DNA of 64,000 bases from DATJGR01 sp963780795. GTDB taxonomy: Bacteria; Pseudomonadota; Gammaproteobacteria; Pseudomonadales; Azotimanducaceae. Under the pieces are notes generated by a model. It did no database searches. It worked only from the letters and a program-made list of their open reading frames with translations, and was not told where the DNA came from. Shown piece by piece: positions 11,030-20,404 of this stretch. Numbering within the stretch: the first letter of the stretch is position 1; each line of letters begins with the position of its first letter. Both the position numbers and the translations under genes were made by a program. The stretch is taken from contig CAWADH010000009.1 of NCBI GenBank assembly GCA_963780795.1, forward strand, positions 295,325-359,324. The letters run 5' to 3'.

Positions 11030-12307
11030 ATGCAGCTTCGACAGAAGATCCGGCTGAGGGTCGGACAAGCGATGGTGGGAGGACTGTCGCTCGTCGAGCG
11101 CGGCTTGCACGGTGTCAGCCTGAACATTTTCGATCCGAAACTCGCGGAGGATCCATATCCGTTCTACGACCGCCTTCGAACGAAAGCGCCGATCCACTAT
11201 TCGATGGCGCTGCGGGCCTGGTGGGTCACCGGGTTCGAGTACGTGCAGGAGGTTCTGAGAGACAAGCGATTCGGTTCCGACGTGCGCAAATTTCCCGAGC
11301 ACGTGAAGAAAATCCTGCCGAATCTCGACGAGGAGCAGCGCGCCAGTTTCGAACATCCCAGCATGCTGAACCTCGATCCGCCGGATCACTCGCGCATTCG
11401 ACGGCTCGTTTCGCAAGGCTTCATGCACAAGTTCATCCAGTCGCTGGAACCGCGCATCCGTCTCATCGTCGACGACTGTCTGCGCCGCGTGGACAACGAT
11501 TCGACGTTCGACATCGTCGCCACGCTGGCTAAACCGCTTCCGGCCATCGTCATCGCCGAGATGATGGGATTGCCCGAATCGGATCACGCCCGCTTCCAGG
11601 CCTGGTCCGAAGATCTGATCGACGGCACCGGCACCAACGATCCCGCAAAGGTGGAGCGGGGCTCAGCCGCGAGCAACGCATTGATCCAGTACTTTCGCGG
11701 CATCATCCAGAGCCGGCGCGGCAACCCCGGCGACGATCTGATCGGCCAGCTGATACGCGCCGAAGAAGCCGGCGACACGCTGAGCGAGCGCGAACTGTAC
11801 AACACGTGCCTGCTGCTGCTCGTCGCGGGACACGAGACGACGACGCGACTGATCGGCAACGGCGCCTATCTGCTGCTGAAACACGGTTTGTGGAAAACGC
11901 TGCGCGACGACCCTTCGCGTATTCCTGCGGCCATCGAAGAAATGCTGCGCTTCGAACCGCCGGTGCAGGCGACGCAGCGCTTCGTGCTGGAAGACCTCGA
12001 CTTTCACGGCAAACGCATGAAGCGCGGCGAGATCATATTCGTCGGCATTGCGGCGGCCGATCGGGACCCGGGCGCAAACGATGCGCCGGAGCGCTTCGAC
12101 ATCGCTCGCGAGAAGGTCAACCAGGTGTCGTTCGGTTACGGCATCCACCTGTGCATCGGCGCTTCGCTCGCGCGGCTGGAAGCGAAGGCCACCTTCGAGA
12201 AACTGTTGGCTGAGTTCCCCGATCTGCAACTGTGCGATCAGGAACCGCATTGGGGAACGAATCCGTTCTTCCGTGGACACGAGAGTCTCGTCGTCACCAA
12301 GCGGTGA
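11030..12307 (+). CDS. Cytochrome P450
   Basis: A 425-residue soluble bacterial P450 (heme-thiolate monooxygenase). It has the I-helix oxygen-activation motif AGHETTT (266-272), the ExxR pair in EEMLR (303-307) and the heme loop FGYGIHLCIG with Cys375 as thiolate ligand. The N-terminus has a short amphipathic stretch but no convincing membrane anchor. Such enzymes hydroxylate terpenes, steroids, fatty acids or similar compounds with electrons from a ferredoxin. No ferredoxin or reductase gene is in the window. Its stop overlaps the GTG start of the binding-lipoprotein gene (GTGA), so both are made together. The substrate cannot be assigned. Confidence 0.95.
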   Translation: MQLRQKIRLRVGQAMVGGLSLVERGLHGVSLNIFDPKLAEDPYPFYDRLRTKAPIHYSMALRAWWVTGFEYVQEVLRDKRFGSDVRKFPEHVKKILPNLDEEQRASFEHPSMLNLDPPDHSRIRRLVSQGFMHKFIQSLEPRIRLIVDDCLRRVDNDSTFDIVATLAKPLPAIVIAEMMGLPESDHARFQAWSEDLIDGTGTNDPAKVERGSAASNALIQYFRGIIQSRRGNPGDDLIGQLIRAEEAGDTLSERELYNTCLLLLVAGHETTTRLIGNGAYLLLKHGLWKTLRDDPSRIPAAIEEMLRFEPPVQATQRFVLEDLDFHGKRMKRGEIIFVGIAAADRDPGANDAPERFDIAREKVNQVSFGYGIHLCIGASLARLEAKATFEKLLAEFPDLQLCDQEPHWGTNPFFRGHESLVVTKR

Positions 12308-13431
12308 TCGTGTTGAATAACGCGAGGAAGTACTGGATCCTCGGACTGAGCTTGATCGCTTGGCTCTCGGCCTGCGGCGACAAGACCGCCTCGCACGCCA
12401 ACGCGCGCGCTGAAACGGTCAACTTCTACAACTGGTTCAACGACGTGAATCCGGACGCACTGGCGGAGTTCGCGCGTGCGAATGGAATCAGCGTCGTTCA
12501 CGACGTGTATGACTCGGACGAAGTCCTGGAAGGAAAGCTCCTCGCCGGGCACTCGAATTACGACCTGGTCGTTCCCGGCGCGTCGTCGTTCGCCAAGCAA
12601 ATCGCCGCAGGCCTATACCGCACGTTGGACCACGACAGGTTGCGCAACTACCGCGAGCTCGACCCGTATCTGCTGGCCAAACTTGCGGAGATGGATCCGG
12701 GCAATCGCTATGGCATTCCCTACAGTTGGGGGACCACCGGGCTCGGATTGAATGTCGATCGGATACGCGACCGGATGCCGGACGCGCCGTTGGATTCCTG
12801 GCGGCTCTTCTTCGATCCGGAGATCGTGCGGAAATTCAGGGACTGTGGCGTAGCGTTACTCGATTCACCCGGCGACGTGATACCCATCGCGCTGAACTAT
12901 CTCGGTCGCAATCCGGCGTCGCTGAGCGAATCCGATCTGGACGACGCGATCGCCTTGATCGCGCGCGTGCGGCCGTCCGTTCGCTATTTCCATTCCTCGC
13001 AGCTGTTTGACGATCTCGCCAACGGCGAGGTCTGTCTGATTCTCGGCTGGTCGGGATCGGTGATCCAGTCGCGGCGCGCCGGTGCGGGTCTGAACCTGCG
13101 GTACGTGATTCCGAAGGAAGGCGCGCCGATCTGGTTCGAAGTGATGGCCGTTCCCATCGATGCGCCTCACGTCGACAACGCCTATCGCCTCATCGATCAC
13201 CTGTTGGATCCACGCATCGCCGCCGGCTTCACCAGCGCACTGTTTTATCAGAGCGCTGTGTCGTCATCCGCGGCCTTGGTCGAGCCGGCCGTTCGCGACG
13301 ATCCGGCGGTGTATCCGCCGCCGCCGGTGATGAGTCGTCTGTTCCTGGATATCGCAGCAAGGGCGCCGGATTACGAACGGGTGAGGCTGCGCAAGTGGAT
13401 CGCCATGAAGGCGGGTCAAGCGACGCCGTAG
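12304..13431 (+). CDS. PotD-like extracellular solute-binding lipoprotein
   Basis: A 375-residue lipoprotein of the polyamine-type (PotD/PotF) ABC-transporter binding-protein family. The N-terminus has Arg/Lys, a hydrophobic core and the lipobox LSAC with Cys24 as lipidation site. The mature protein begins a typical VNFYNWFNDVNPD strand and later shows VPGASSF and a LGWSGS hinge region. The GTG at 12304 overlaps the P450 stop by 4 bp; GTG 12310 and TTG 12313 are alternatives. No ABC permease or ATPase gene lies nearby, so it is an orphan receptor. It may work with a distant transporter or deliver a substrate to the P450 pathway. The 3' end overlaps the convergent amidohydrolase gene by 16 bp. 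Confidence 0.85.
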   Translation: MIVLNNARKYWILGLSLIAWLSACGDKTASHANARAETVNFYNWFNDVNPDALAEFARANGISVVHDVYDSDEVLEGKLLAGHSNYDLVVPGASSFAKQIAAGLYRTLDHDRLRNYRELDPYLLAKLAEMDPGNRYGIPYSWGTTGLGLNVDRIRDRMPDAPLDSWRLFFDPEIVRKFRDCGVALLDSPGDVIPIALNYLGRNPASLSESDLDDAIALIARVRPSVRYFHSSQLFDDLANGEVCLILGWSGSVIQSRRAGAGLNLRYVIPKEGAPIWFEVMAVPIDAPHVDNAYRLIDHLLDPRIAAGFTSALFYQSAVSSSAALVEPAVRDDPAVYPPPPVMSRLFLDIAARAPDYERVRLRKWIAMKAGQATP

Positions 13432-14273
13432 AACGCCGCCGCGGTCTTGCCGAAGATCGACTCACGTTCCGCGAATGACAATCGAGCGGTGAGCAGGGTG
13501 GCGAGGTCGTGCCACGAAGCATAGGGCGTCGCTGTGCGTGAATCGTCAGCGCCGTATGCTTCAAGCAACACCGGCCAGTCGCTGCCCCACATCAATCGTT
13601 GCGGACCGAATGCGTCGATCAGAACGTCCGCGTAGGGTTGCAGCGCGGTGACCGTCCAACCCGGGCCGGCTTCCGTCGCCAGTCCCGACAGCTTGCAGAA
13701 TGCGCGGGTATTCCGCGCGATTGTGCGAATCTGCGCGGCCCACTCCGCGATCTCACCCGACGCGATCGCCGGCTTGGCGCCGTGATCGACAACCACCGGT
13801 AGATCCGGATAGCGCTCCAGGAACCGCAGCAGCACCGGCAGATGTCGCGGTTTCACCAAAGCCTCGAAGCGCAACCGCGCGTGCTGCATCGCTTCGATCG
13901 CGGGCGCGATCGTCGAACTCAGCAACCATTCGTCGTCGTGCAGGTCCTGCACCATCGGGCGCAAGCCGAGGAGAAGCTCGTGGCGCGACAGTTCCGCGAT
14001 CTTCTCCGCCGCGTGCGGCGATTCGAGATCGGTCCATCCCACCACACCCGCGACGAACGGCGTCGCGGCGGCGAGTTGCAGCAGGAACTGCGTCTCCGCG
14101 TTGCTCGGCGCGGCCTGAACCACAACCGTTGCATCGATCCCTGAACGTTCGAGCAGAGGGGCGAGATGCTCTGGCAGGAAATCCCGGTACAGTTTCGGGA
14201 GATCCTGCGTGAGCCAACCGTAATCGCCGCGCGACAGCTTCCAGAAATGCTGATGCGCGTCGATCCGGGTCAT
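13416..14273 (-). CDS. Amidohydrolase family 2 / L-fuconolactonase-like hydrolase
   Basis: A 285-residue amidohydrolase-2 TIM barrel of the group containing L-fuconolactonase and 2-pyrone-4,6-dicarboxylate lactonase. It starts MTRIDAHQHFW with the HxH metal-type pair, continues GDYGWL, and ends with the conserved MWGSDWPV (catalytic Asp) followed by a helix and FYG. Such enzymes hydrolyse sugar or aromatic lactones. The ATG at 14273 overlaps the stop of the GH172 gene (ATGA), which fixes the start and indicates coupling. Acting after a glycosidase, it may open a sugar lactone formed by a dehydrogenase. The substrate is inferred. Confidence 0.85.
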   Translation of the reverse strand: MTRIDAHQHFWKLSRGDYGWLTQDLPKLYRDFLPEHLAPLLERSGIDATVVVQAAPSNAETQFLLQLAAATPFVAGVVGWTDLESPHAAEKIAELSRHELLLGLRPMVQDLHDDEWLLSSTIAPAIEAMQHARLRFEALVKPRHLPVLLRFLERYPDLPVVVDHGAKPAIASGEIAEWAAQIRTIARNTRAFCKLSGLATEAGPGWTVTALQPYADVLIDAFGPQRLMWGSDWPVLLEAYGADDSRTATPYASWHDLATLLTARLSFAERESIFGKTAAAFYGVA

Positions 14274-15382
14274 ATCACCTCGAGATAGTCGCGATCGGGC
14301 AGCGTTGGGAACGGTGCCGTCGGCAGCGTCTGATACCAGAACGCGACTGACGCGATGTCGTCCTGCAGCGGCAGGTATTGCCGGTCTTTGTGTGTGCGCC
14401 AGCCCAATGCCTGGATGGTGACGCGCAGATCTTTCTGAAATCGCACCGGATCCATGATGTGCCAGCGGTACATGCCGAAGCGTTGCTGCGAACGATAGAG
14501 ACCGTCGGGTTTGATCACCTGCGACAGACCCGCATAGGCCGTGGTGAACGCAACGTAGCCGGGACCGCCAGGATGCGATCGATCCATCGTGCCCGGATCG
14601 AAGTTGTAGGCGCCGCAGAAGTAATCTTCCGTTCCGGTGCCGCAGATGGTCGGGAACTTCTTGTCGCCGTCCATGTAGAACTTGATCTCGCCTTCGCCCC
14701 ACCAGCCGTCGTTGTTCACGCCCCACGCCATGTAGGTTCCGACGTAGTGCCCGCGCCCCTTAACGCCGTCGATCAGCGTGTACACCTCTTTGTACGGCAG
14801 CGGATTGGTGCGGCGGAACTGCGCGTGGAAATATGCGGCGTCTTCCGGCACGTCGGTGAGCGTGTAGTTGATCTGGTAGTACACGTAGATGCGTTCGTCG
14901 GAGAGGTTCTGCATCGTGAAGCGCGCGCGCTTGCGGAACGGCATTTCCCAATAGCAGTTGAACGCGCGGCCGGGATTCACGCACACCGCGAGCGACGACA
15001 CCTGCGCGTAGTGTTCCCAGCCGCACGCGAAGAAGTCGCCGGCGGGGGATTCGATGGACGGCTGCTCCTGGTCGTCCCAATACGCGCGCAGGATCGTGTG
15101 GCGCCACTTGCCGGCCGCGAGCGTCATCCAGATCTGCTGGATCGCGCCCTGACCTTCGATGTCGGCCAGCGTGAACGTCGCGCCGGGCTCGATGAGGATG
15201 TACGGCGATACTTTCCAGCCCTGCCCGAGGCCGCGCGCCGCCTGTGCCGCGGCGCCGTCGGTCGACATGCCGGCTTTGCCCTTTTCGCCGGTGAAGTTCT
15301 CCGGACTGATCGATCGTGTTTCTGCCTTGGACAGCCGCGACAGGTTGCCCAGATGCAGGCCAAGCCCTGAAAACTCCGCCAT
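14270..15382 (-). CDS. GH172 (DUF2961) glycoside hydrolase-like protein
   Basis: A 370-residue DUF2961 protein. This family is now classed as glycoside hydrolase family 172; characterised members act on difructose dianhydride I or D-arabinofuranosides. Conserved blocks are present in order: SPENFTGEKGKAG (26-38), WMTLAAGKWRHTILRAYWD (85-103), WWGEGEIKFYMDGD (227-240) and GTGTEDYF (248-255). Glu230 or Glu232 together with Glu252 match the expected acidic catalytic pair by position. There is no signal peptide, so it is likely a cytoplasmic exo-acting glycosidase. The stop overlaps the lactonase-like gene. A divergent dioxygenase gene begins 133 bp upstream. The true substrate needs an assay. 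Confidence 0.87.
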   Translation of the reverse strand: MAEFSGLGLHLGNLSRLSKAETRSISPENFTGEKGKAGMSTDGAAAQAARGLGQGWKVSPYILIEPGATFTLADIEGQGAIQQIWMTLAAGKWRHTILRAYWDDQEQPSIESPAGDFFACGWEHYAQVSSLAVCVNPGRAFNCYWEMPFRKRARFTMQNLSDERIYVYYQINYTLTDVPEDAAYFHAQFRRTNPLPYKEVYTLIDGVKGRGHYVGTYMAWGVNNDGWWGEGEIKFYMDGDKKFPTICGTGTEDYFCGAYNFDPGTMDRSHPGGPGYVAFTTAYAGLSQVIKPDGLYRSQQRFGMYRWHIMDPVRFQKDLRVTIQALGWRTHKDRQYLPLQDDIASVAFWYQTLPTAPFPTLPDRDYLEVI

Positions 15383-15515
15383 GTGAGTCCCCCCTGGAAA
15401 TGGATAGAAATGGATTTCCGACCTTGGTTTGTGTTTCGGCGGGTCGAACCGTTACGCTTCCCGGTGCACCCCTGGCGCAAGTTACATCATCTGATTAGGG
15501 CAGGTCGACGCAGAG

Positions 15516-16322
15516 ATGAAAACGATTACAGAGCGGTTCGAGATCGATATCGGCGATGCGGAAGTCGCGTTTTACGAGAAGAACGGTTACCTCGTCATTG
15601 AACGCATCACGACGGATGAAGAACTCGAGTGGCTGCGCAGCGTCTACGACGATCTGATCTCGCGGCCGCGCGACGGCTTCCTCGACGGCGTGTTCGATCT
15701 GACCCGTTCGTATGGCAGCACCGACGAACCGAAGGTCGGCCAGCTGCTCGCACCCGAGCGGTTCGTACCGGAGATCCGCGAGACGGCAATGTGGAAGAAC
15801 GCGCATCGCATCGCGTCGCGCCTGCTGCAGGTGGACCCATCGAAGGTCGAAAACTGGGGACACCTCATCTTCAAGACGCCGAACAGCGGCGAGGCCACGC
15901 CGTGGCATCAGGACGAGGCGTACTGGGGTGTCAACAACGACTACTACGCGCTCGGCGCCTGGTTTCCGCTCGATGACGTGTTCGTCGAAAACGGCTGCAT
16001 GTGGTTTCTGCCGGGGTCTCACAAGAACGAGGTGCTGCCGCACAAGCACGGCGGCGGCAACGATCCGTCGGTGCACATCCTCGAGATCGACGTGCCGTAC
16101 GACACGAGCGCCGGCGTGCCGGTGCCGTTGAAAGCCGGCGGCATGACGTTCCATCACTGCCGCACGCTGCACTATGCCGGCCCGAACCTCACCAGCGGCA
16201 TGCGGCGCGCGTGGGCCAACGAATATCAGACCGCGCCGGTTCGTCGCGCCGCACCGGCCGACCGGCCGTGGGTAGACGCAGGCAAGAAGGCGCTGATAGA
16301 GGGCATGGCGCGTCGCACTTGA
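15516..16322 (+). CDS. Phytanoyl-CoA dioxygenase (PhyH) family protein
   Basis: A 268-residue Fe(II)/2-oxoglutarate-dependent dioxygenase fold of the PhyH family. The metal triad is visible as His131-x-Asp133 (WHQDE) and a distal His219 in the TLHYAGPN segment. Arg230 or Arg231 shortly after probably binds 2-oxoglutarate. PhyH relatives hydroxylate acyl-CoAs, small acids or natural products. The gene diverges from the GH172 gene and is 25 bp upstream of selO on the same strand, which may be chance. No carrier or CoA ligase lies next to it, so a small free substrate is as likely as a thioester. Confidence 0.88.
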   Translation: MKTITERFEIDIGDAEVAFYEKNGYLVIERITTDEELEWLRSVYDDLISRPRDGFLDGVFDLTRSYGSTDEPKVGQLLAPERFVPEIRETAMWKNAHRIASRLLQVDPSKVENWGHLIFKTPNSGEATPWHQDEAYWGVNNDYYALGAWFPLDDVFVENGCMWFLPGSHKNEVLPHKHGGGNDPSVHILEIDVPYDTSAGVPVPLKAGGMTFHHCRTLHYAGPNLTSGMRRAWANEYQTAPVRRAAPADRPWVDAGKKALIEGMARRT

Positions 16323-16347
16323 TGGGACGGCCCGCTACCATGCGGGC

Positions 16348-17961
16348 ATGAACACTTCCCCGTCGCTTTCACCGCTCGAACAACTGCGCTTCGATAACCG
16401 CTTCGTCCGCGAACTGCCGGCCGATCCGGAACCGGCGAACTTCCGTCGGCAAGTGATCGGCGCGAGCTTTTCGCGCGTCATGCCGACTCCGGTCGCCCAG
16501 CCGCAACTGATCGCGTACTCGAGCGAAGTGGCGCAGCTGCTCGACCTGCCGTCTGCCGCAATCGAATCGCAGTCGTTTGCCGACGTGTTCGCCGGCAATC
16601 GCGTGCTCGATGGCATGGATCCGCACGCGACGGTCTATGGCGGCCATCAGTTCGGCAACTGGGCCGGACAGTTGGGCGACGGTCGTGCGATCAATCTCGG
16701 CGAAGTCGTCAATTCGCGCGGCGAGCATTGGGCGTTGCAGCTGAAAGGTGCGGGTCCGACCCCGTATTCGCGAACCGCTGACGGCCTCGCAGTGCTGCGC
16801 TCGTCGATCCGCGAGTTCTTGTGCAGCGAAGCGATGCATCACCTCGGCGTGCCGACGACGCGCGCGCTGAGCCTCGTTGCAACCGGCGAGCAGGTGATGC
16901 GCGACATGCTGTACGACGGCCATCCGGCGGCGGAACCCGGCGCGGTGGTCTGTCGCGTCGCCCCTTCGTTCACCCGTTTCGGGCACTTCGAGATTCTGGC
17001 GGCACGCGGCGACGTCGAACTGCTGCGGCGACTCGCTGACTTTACGATCCGCAACGATTTCCCCGAGCTGCTCGCGGATGGACAGTCGCCTTCGCCGCAA
17101 ACGTACGTCGCGTGGTTCGCGGAAGTATCGCGCCGAACTGTTCGCATGATCGTCGAGTGGATGCGCGTCGGCTTCGTGCACGGCGTGATGAATACCGACA
17201 ACATGTCGATTCTCGGTCTGACCATCGACTACGGTCCGTACGGTTGGCTCGAAAACTACGATCCGGACTGGACGCCGAACACCACCGACGCCGGCTCGCG
17301 GCGTTATCGATACGGCCAGCAACCGCCGATCGCGCAGTGGAATCTGCTGCAGCTCGCCAATGCCATTTATCCGCTGGTGAACGACGCCGCGCCGCTCGAA
17401 GCGGTGTTGCAGGAATTCGCGCGCGACTACACCGAGTCGTGGCGGGCGATGATGGCGCGCAAACTCGGGCTGCGCGCATTCGAAACGGCGGACGCAGAAC
17501 TGTTCGCCGGACTCGACGCCGTGCTGCGGCTGGCCGAAACCGACATGCCGATTTTCTTCCGACGCCTGGCGCGTGTGGACGCAAACGCCGCCGACGCTTC
17601 GCTGCTCGACCCGCTGCTCGACGCGTTCTACGTTCAGGAGCAACTCACTGCCGAAGTTCGCGCGCAGTTCACGAGTTGGTTACGCGAGTACGCCGGTCGG
17701 GTGCGCCGCGACAACCCCGACGCATCCGCACGCCGCGCAAGCATGAACGCCGCCAATCCGAAGTTCGTGTTGCGCAACTATCTCGCCCAGCTCGCGATCG
17801 ACGCGGCCGAGAAGGGCGACTACGCACCGGTGAACGAGTTGCTCGACGTATTGCGCACGCCGTACGCGGAGCAACCCGAGCGGGAAGCCGCGTTTGCGCA
17901 GAAGCGTCCGGACTGGGCGCGGCATCGCGTCGGCTGTTCGATGCTGTCATGTAGTTCGTAG
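16348..17961 (+). CDS. selO: Protein adenylyltransferase SelO (YdiU/UPF0061 family)
   Basis: A 537-residue SelO pseudokinase. It transfers AMP from ATP to Ser, Thr or Tyr of target proteins, and in bacteria takes part in the oxidative-stress response. Conserved features are the YGGHQFGNWAGQLGDGRA block near 91-108, LKGAGPTPYSRTADG, the metal-binding MNTDNMSILGLTIDYGPYG stretch near 279-297, and the redox tail GCSMLSCSS at 529-537. Eukaryotic SelO carries selenocysteine in the corresponding tail; here it is Cys. Length and order match the family. The upstream ribosome site is weak, but no better start exists. The downstream amidase starts eight bases after the stop. Confidence 0.95.
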   Translation: MNTSPSLSPLEQLRFDNRFVRELPADPEPANFRRQVIGASFSRVMPTPVAQPQLIAYSSEVAQLLDLPSAAIESQSFADVFAGNRVLDGMDPHATVYGGHQFGNWAGQLGDGRAINLGEVVNSRGEHWALQLKGAGPTPYSRTADGLAVLRSSIREFLCSEAMHHLGVPTTRALSLVATGEQVMRDMLYDGHPAAEPGAVVCRVAPSFTRFGHFEILAARGDVELLRRLADFTIRNDFPELLADGQSPSPQTYVAWFAEVSRRTVRMIVEWMRVGFVHGVMNTDNMSILGLTIDYGPYGWLENYDPDWTPNTTDAGSRRYRYGQQPPIAQWNLLQLANAIYPLVNDAAPLEAVLQEFARDYTESWRAMMARKLGLRAFETADAELFAGLDAVLRLAETDMPIFFRRLARVDANAADASLLDPLLDAFYVQEQLTAEVRAQFTSWLREYAGRVRRDNPDASARRASMNAANPKFVLRNYLAQLAIDAAEKGDYAPVNELLDVLRTPYAEQPEREAAFAQKRPDWARHRVGCSMLSCSS

Positions 17962-17969
17962 GAGGCACG

Positions 17970-19370
17970 ATGGGCACAGAGTTCTGGAAACTGAGCGCCG
18001 TCGAACTCGCAGAAGGCATCCGCCGCAGAGACTTCTCCAGCACCGAAGTGGTAACGAGCGTGCTGGGGCGCATCCGCGCCGAGAACCCGAGGCTGAACGC
18101 GATCACGGTCGATTGCAGCGCCGACGCGATGCAGGACGCCGAACGCGCCGATGCCGCGGTTCGACGCGGCGAGGCGCTCGGCGCGTTGCACGGCGTGCCG
18201 GTCACCATCAAGGAGAACGCCGACCAGCGCGGCAAGGCGACGCCGAACGGCATTCCGGCGTTCGCGCAGCTGATCGCGCAGGACGATTCGCCGATCGTCG
18301 CGAATCTGCGGCGCGCCGGCGCCGTCATCATCGGGCGTACCAACGTTCCTGAATTCTCGATGCGCGCCACTACTGACAATCCGCTCAGGGGGCGCACCGT
18401 CAATCCGTGGCGAGAAGACGTATCGCCCGGCGGCTCGTCCGGCGGTGCAGGCGTCGCGGCCGCGGCCGGATTCGGACCGATCCATCACGGCAACGACATC
18501 GGCGGATCGCTGCGCTTTCCGTCGTTCGCGTGCGGTGTGGCCACAGTGAAGCCGACGCAGGGACGGGTGCCGGCGTTCAATCCGACTGCCACCGGCGAGC
18601 GCGGCATGCTCGCGCAGCTGATGTCGGTGCAAGGTGCGATCTGTCGCGAGGTGCGCGACGTGCGCCTTGCCACGCGCGTGATGGCGCAGGGCGATCCTCG
18701 CGATCCGTGGTGGGTGCCGGCGCCGTTCGACTGGCCGAACGAGGCGCGTCCTGCGATCGCGCTCACGCGCGTGACCCACGGTTATCCGATGCACGCCGAC
18801 ATCGACGCGGCGTTGACGCGCGCCGCCAAGTGTCTGCGCGATGCGGGTTATGTGGTGGACGAAGTCGAGACGCCATCGATGCTCGAACCGGCGCAGGGTT
18901 GGTTCGACGTCGCGACGTATGAAATCAAGATGACGCTCGACCCGCTGGCGCGGCAATACGGCAGCCACACGGTGCAGAACATCTTCGACTGGTATTACAC
19001 GCTCGGGAAGATGGTGGACGCCGACGGCTATCGCGCAGGCATCGCCGACCGCACGCGGATGACGCGCGCGTGGAGTATGTTTCTCGCCCGCTATCCGCTG
19101 GTGCTGTCGCCGTTCCTCATGCGGCCGACGTTTCCGTGGAACTACGACGCGGAGAGCGAAGCGAACGTGCACGACCTGTTCCGCAGCGCGATCTACAGCG
19201 TGGGTGTGAATTACCTCGGCCTGCCCGCGGGCGTGGTGCCCGCGGGATACGCCGCGGAACTGCCGGCCGGCGTGCAGATCATCGGCCGACGATTCCGCGA
19301 GGACCTGATCCTCGACGCGATGGAAGCGGTCGAGGCGCGGTTGGGCGTGATGGCGACGACGTTGTGGTGA
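17970..19370 (+). CDS. Amidase signature family hydrolase
   Basis: A 466-residue amidase-signature enzyme that hydrolyses amide bonds with a Ser-cisSer-Lys triad. Lys81 lies in TIKENAD, the cis-Ser is Ser157 in SPGGSSGG, and the nucleophile is Ser180 in NDIGGSLR. Length and the C-terminal GLPAGVVPAG segment fit the family. Start and spacing, with AGGAGG just upstream at 17960-17965, support tight linkage to selO. Substrates in this family range from aryl and aliphatic amides to acylhydrazides and Gln-tRNA intermediates. GatB/GatC partners are absent here, so a catabolic amidase is most likely. Confidence 0.92.
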   Translation: MGTEFWKLSAVELAEGIRRRDFSSTEVVTSVLGRIRAENPRLNAITVDCSADAMQDAERADAAVRRGEALGALHGVPVTIKENADQRGKATPNGIPAFAQLIAQDDSPIVANLRRAGAVIIGRTNVPEFSMRATTDNPLRGRTVNPWREDVSPGGSSGGAGVAAAAGFGPIHHGNDIGGSLRFPSFACGVATVKPTQGRVPAFNPTATGERGMLAQLMSVQGAICREVRDVRLATRVMAQGDPRDPWWVPAPFDWPNEARPAIALTRVTHGYPMHADIDAALTRAAKCLRDAGYVVDEVETPSMLEPAQGWFDVATYEIKMTLDPLARQYGSHTVQNIFDWYYTLGKMVDADGYRAGIADRTRMTRAWSMFLARYPLVLSPFLMRPTFPWNYDAESEANVHDLFRSAIYSVGVNYLGLPAGVVPAGYAAELPAGVQIIGRRFREDLILDAMEAVEARLGVMATTLW

Positions 19371-19433
19371 TGGTCGCCGTCGAATCGTGATCCTCGACGC
19401 GGCGTAAGGATTGTCGTCGCTGTACAAGAGTGC

Positions 19434-20129
19434 ATGGAGAAGCTGAAGAACGCTTGGACGCGTAAACGGGATTGGGGTTGGGGTCGCGCGTTACATTGGG
19501 AGCTGATGAACGCCCTCGGCAAGCTCGGCGTCCATGTTCACTACGTCAATGTGGGCGCCGACCTTCGTGAGATCATCGGCGAAGAGCACCCCGAGGTTGC
19601 ACCCGGATACCACACGCGCATCGCGCGGCTGGCCGATCTGCTGCCGCATGTCGACAGCGTGCCGAAGCTCTCACGGGAGTTTCTAGAGATTGCATTCGCG
19701 AGAGGCGATCTGTGCGTCGCGAACTTTTGCGCGGGGCAGCTCGTCGGTTTTTCGTTCTCGAGCTTTGTTCGAGCGCGCGTGACGGAACAGCTCGATGTGA
19801 TTGTCCCTGCGGGATTTCGATACGGCTACAAGGGCTGGACGCATCCGGATCACCGACGCCAGAACCTCTCCAAGATGCGCGGATACGTGCGGCGCAAAAC
19901 CACTCGCTGCCGCCATGATCAGCGTTCGATCAGCTACGTGGCCACCCACAACTACGCCTCGCTGCTGCATAGCTACAGGTCGCCACGACTGCGCAGCATC
20001 CGCATGGGCTTCTGTGGATGGATTACCGTCTTGGGGTATCAGGTGCCGTTCAATAGTCGTCGCGCGAAATGGGTGGGTTTCGAGTTCGTGCGAAATGACG
20101 ACCCGGGATTGCGCCAGTACGTGTGGTGA
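19434..20129 (+). CDS. GNAT-like acyltransferase, uncharacterised
   Basis: A 231-residue protein with weak but recognisable GNAT-fold features. A central beta segment VGFSFSSFVRARV is followed by GYKGWTHPDHRRQNLSKM, similar to the acyl-CoA pyrophosphate-binding loop. A later SISYVATHNYASL strand and helix correspond to the second half of the fold. It has no signal peptide or membrane segment. It sits alone between the amidase and the Ig-repeat lipoproteins, about 3.6 kb before the polysaccharide operon, and could acylate a sugar nucleotide or surface glycan. This is structural guessing from pattern only; the family is otherwise unknown to me. Confidence 0.55.
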   Translation: MEKLKNAWTRKRDWGWGRALHWELMNALGKLGVHVHYVNVGADLREIIGEEHPEVAPGYHTRIARLADLLPHVDSVPKLSREFLEIAFARGDLCVANFCAGQLVGFSFSSFVRARVTEQLDVIVPAGFRYGYKGWTHPDHRRQNLSKMRGYVRRKTTRCRHDQRSISYVATHNYASLLHSYRSPRLRSIRMGFCGWITVLGYQVPFNSRRAKWVGFEFVRNDDPGLRQYVW

Positions 20130-20404
20130 GGTTGAGCGACCTACGCGATGCGGCGAAAGAATTCAACCCCCAATCGGGCCTTTCTATCGTCGTTCCGTGC
20201 CAACAGATTCATTATGGCGCGCAGAACATGGCTTGTGCCCTCGACCGCTAGCAATTAGTCTGCGCGCCGCGCGACCTTCGAGCCTCCCGTGCAGATGCAC
20301 TCCGTAACACTCTCGTCCATGGCGAGCTTGTTAAAACGAGAAGCTCATCACGCAGGTGAATCACGCATGCACCTAGACTGCATTCACACGAGACTGATAG
20401 GGGG

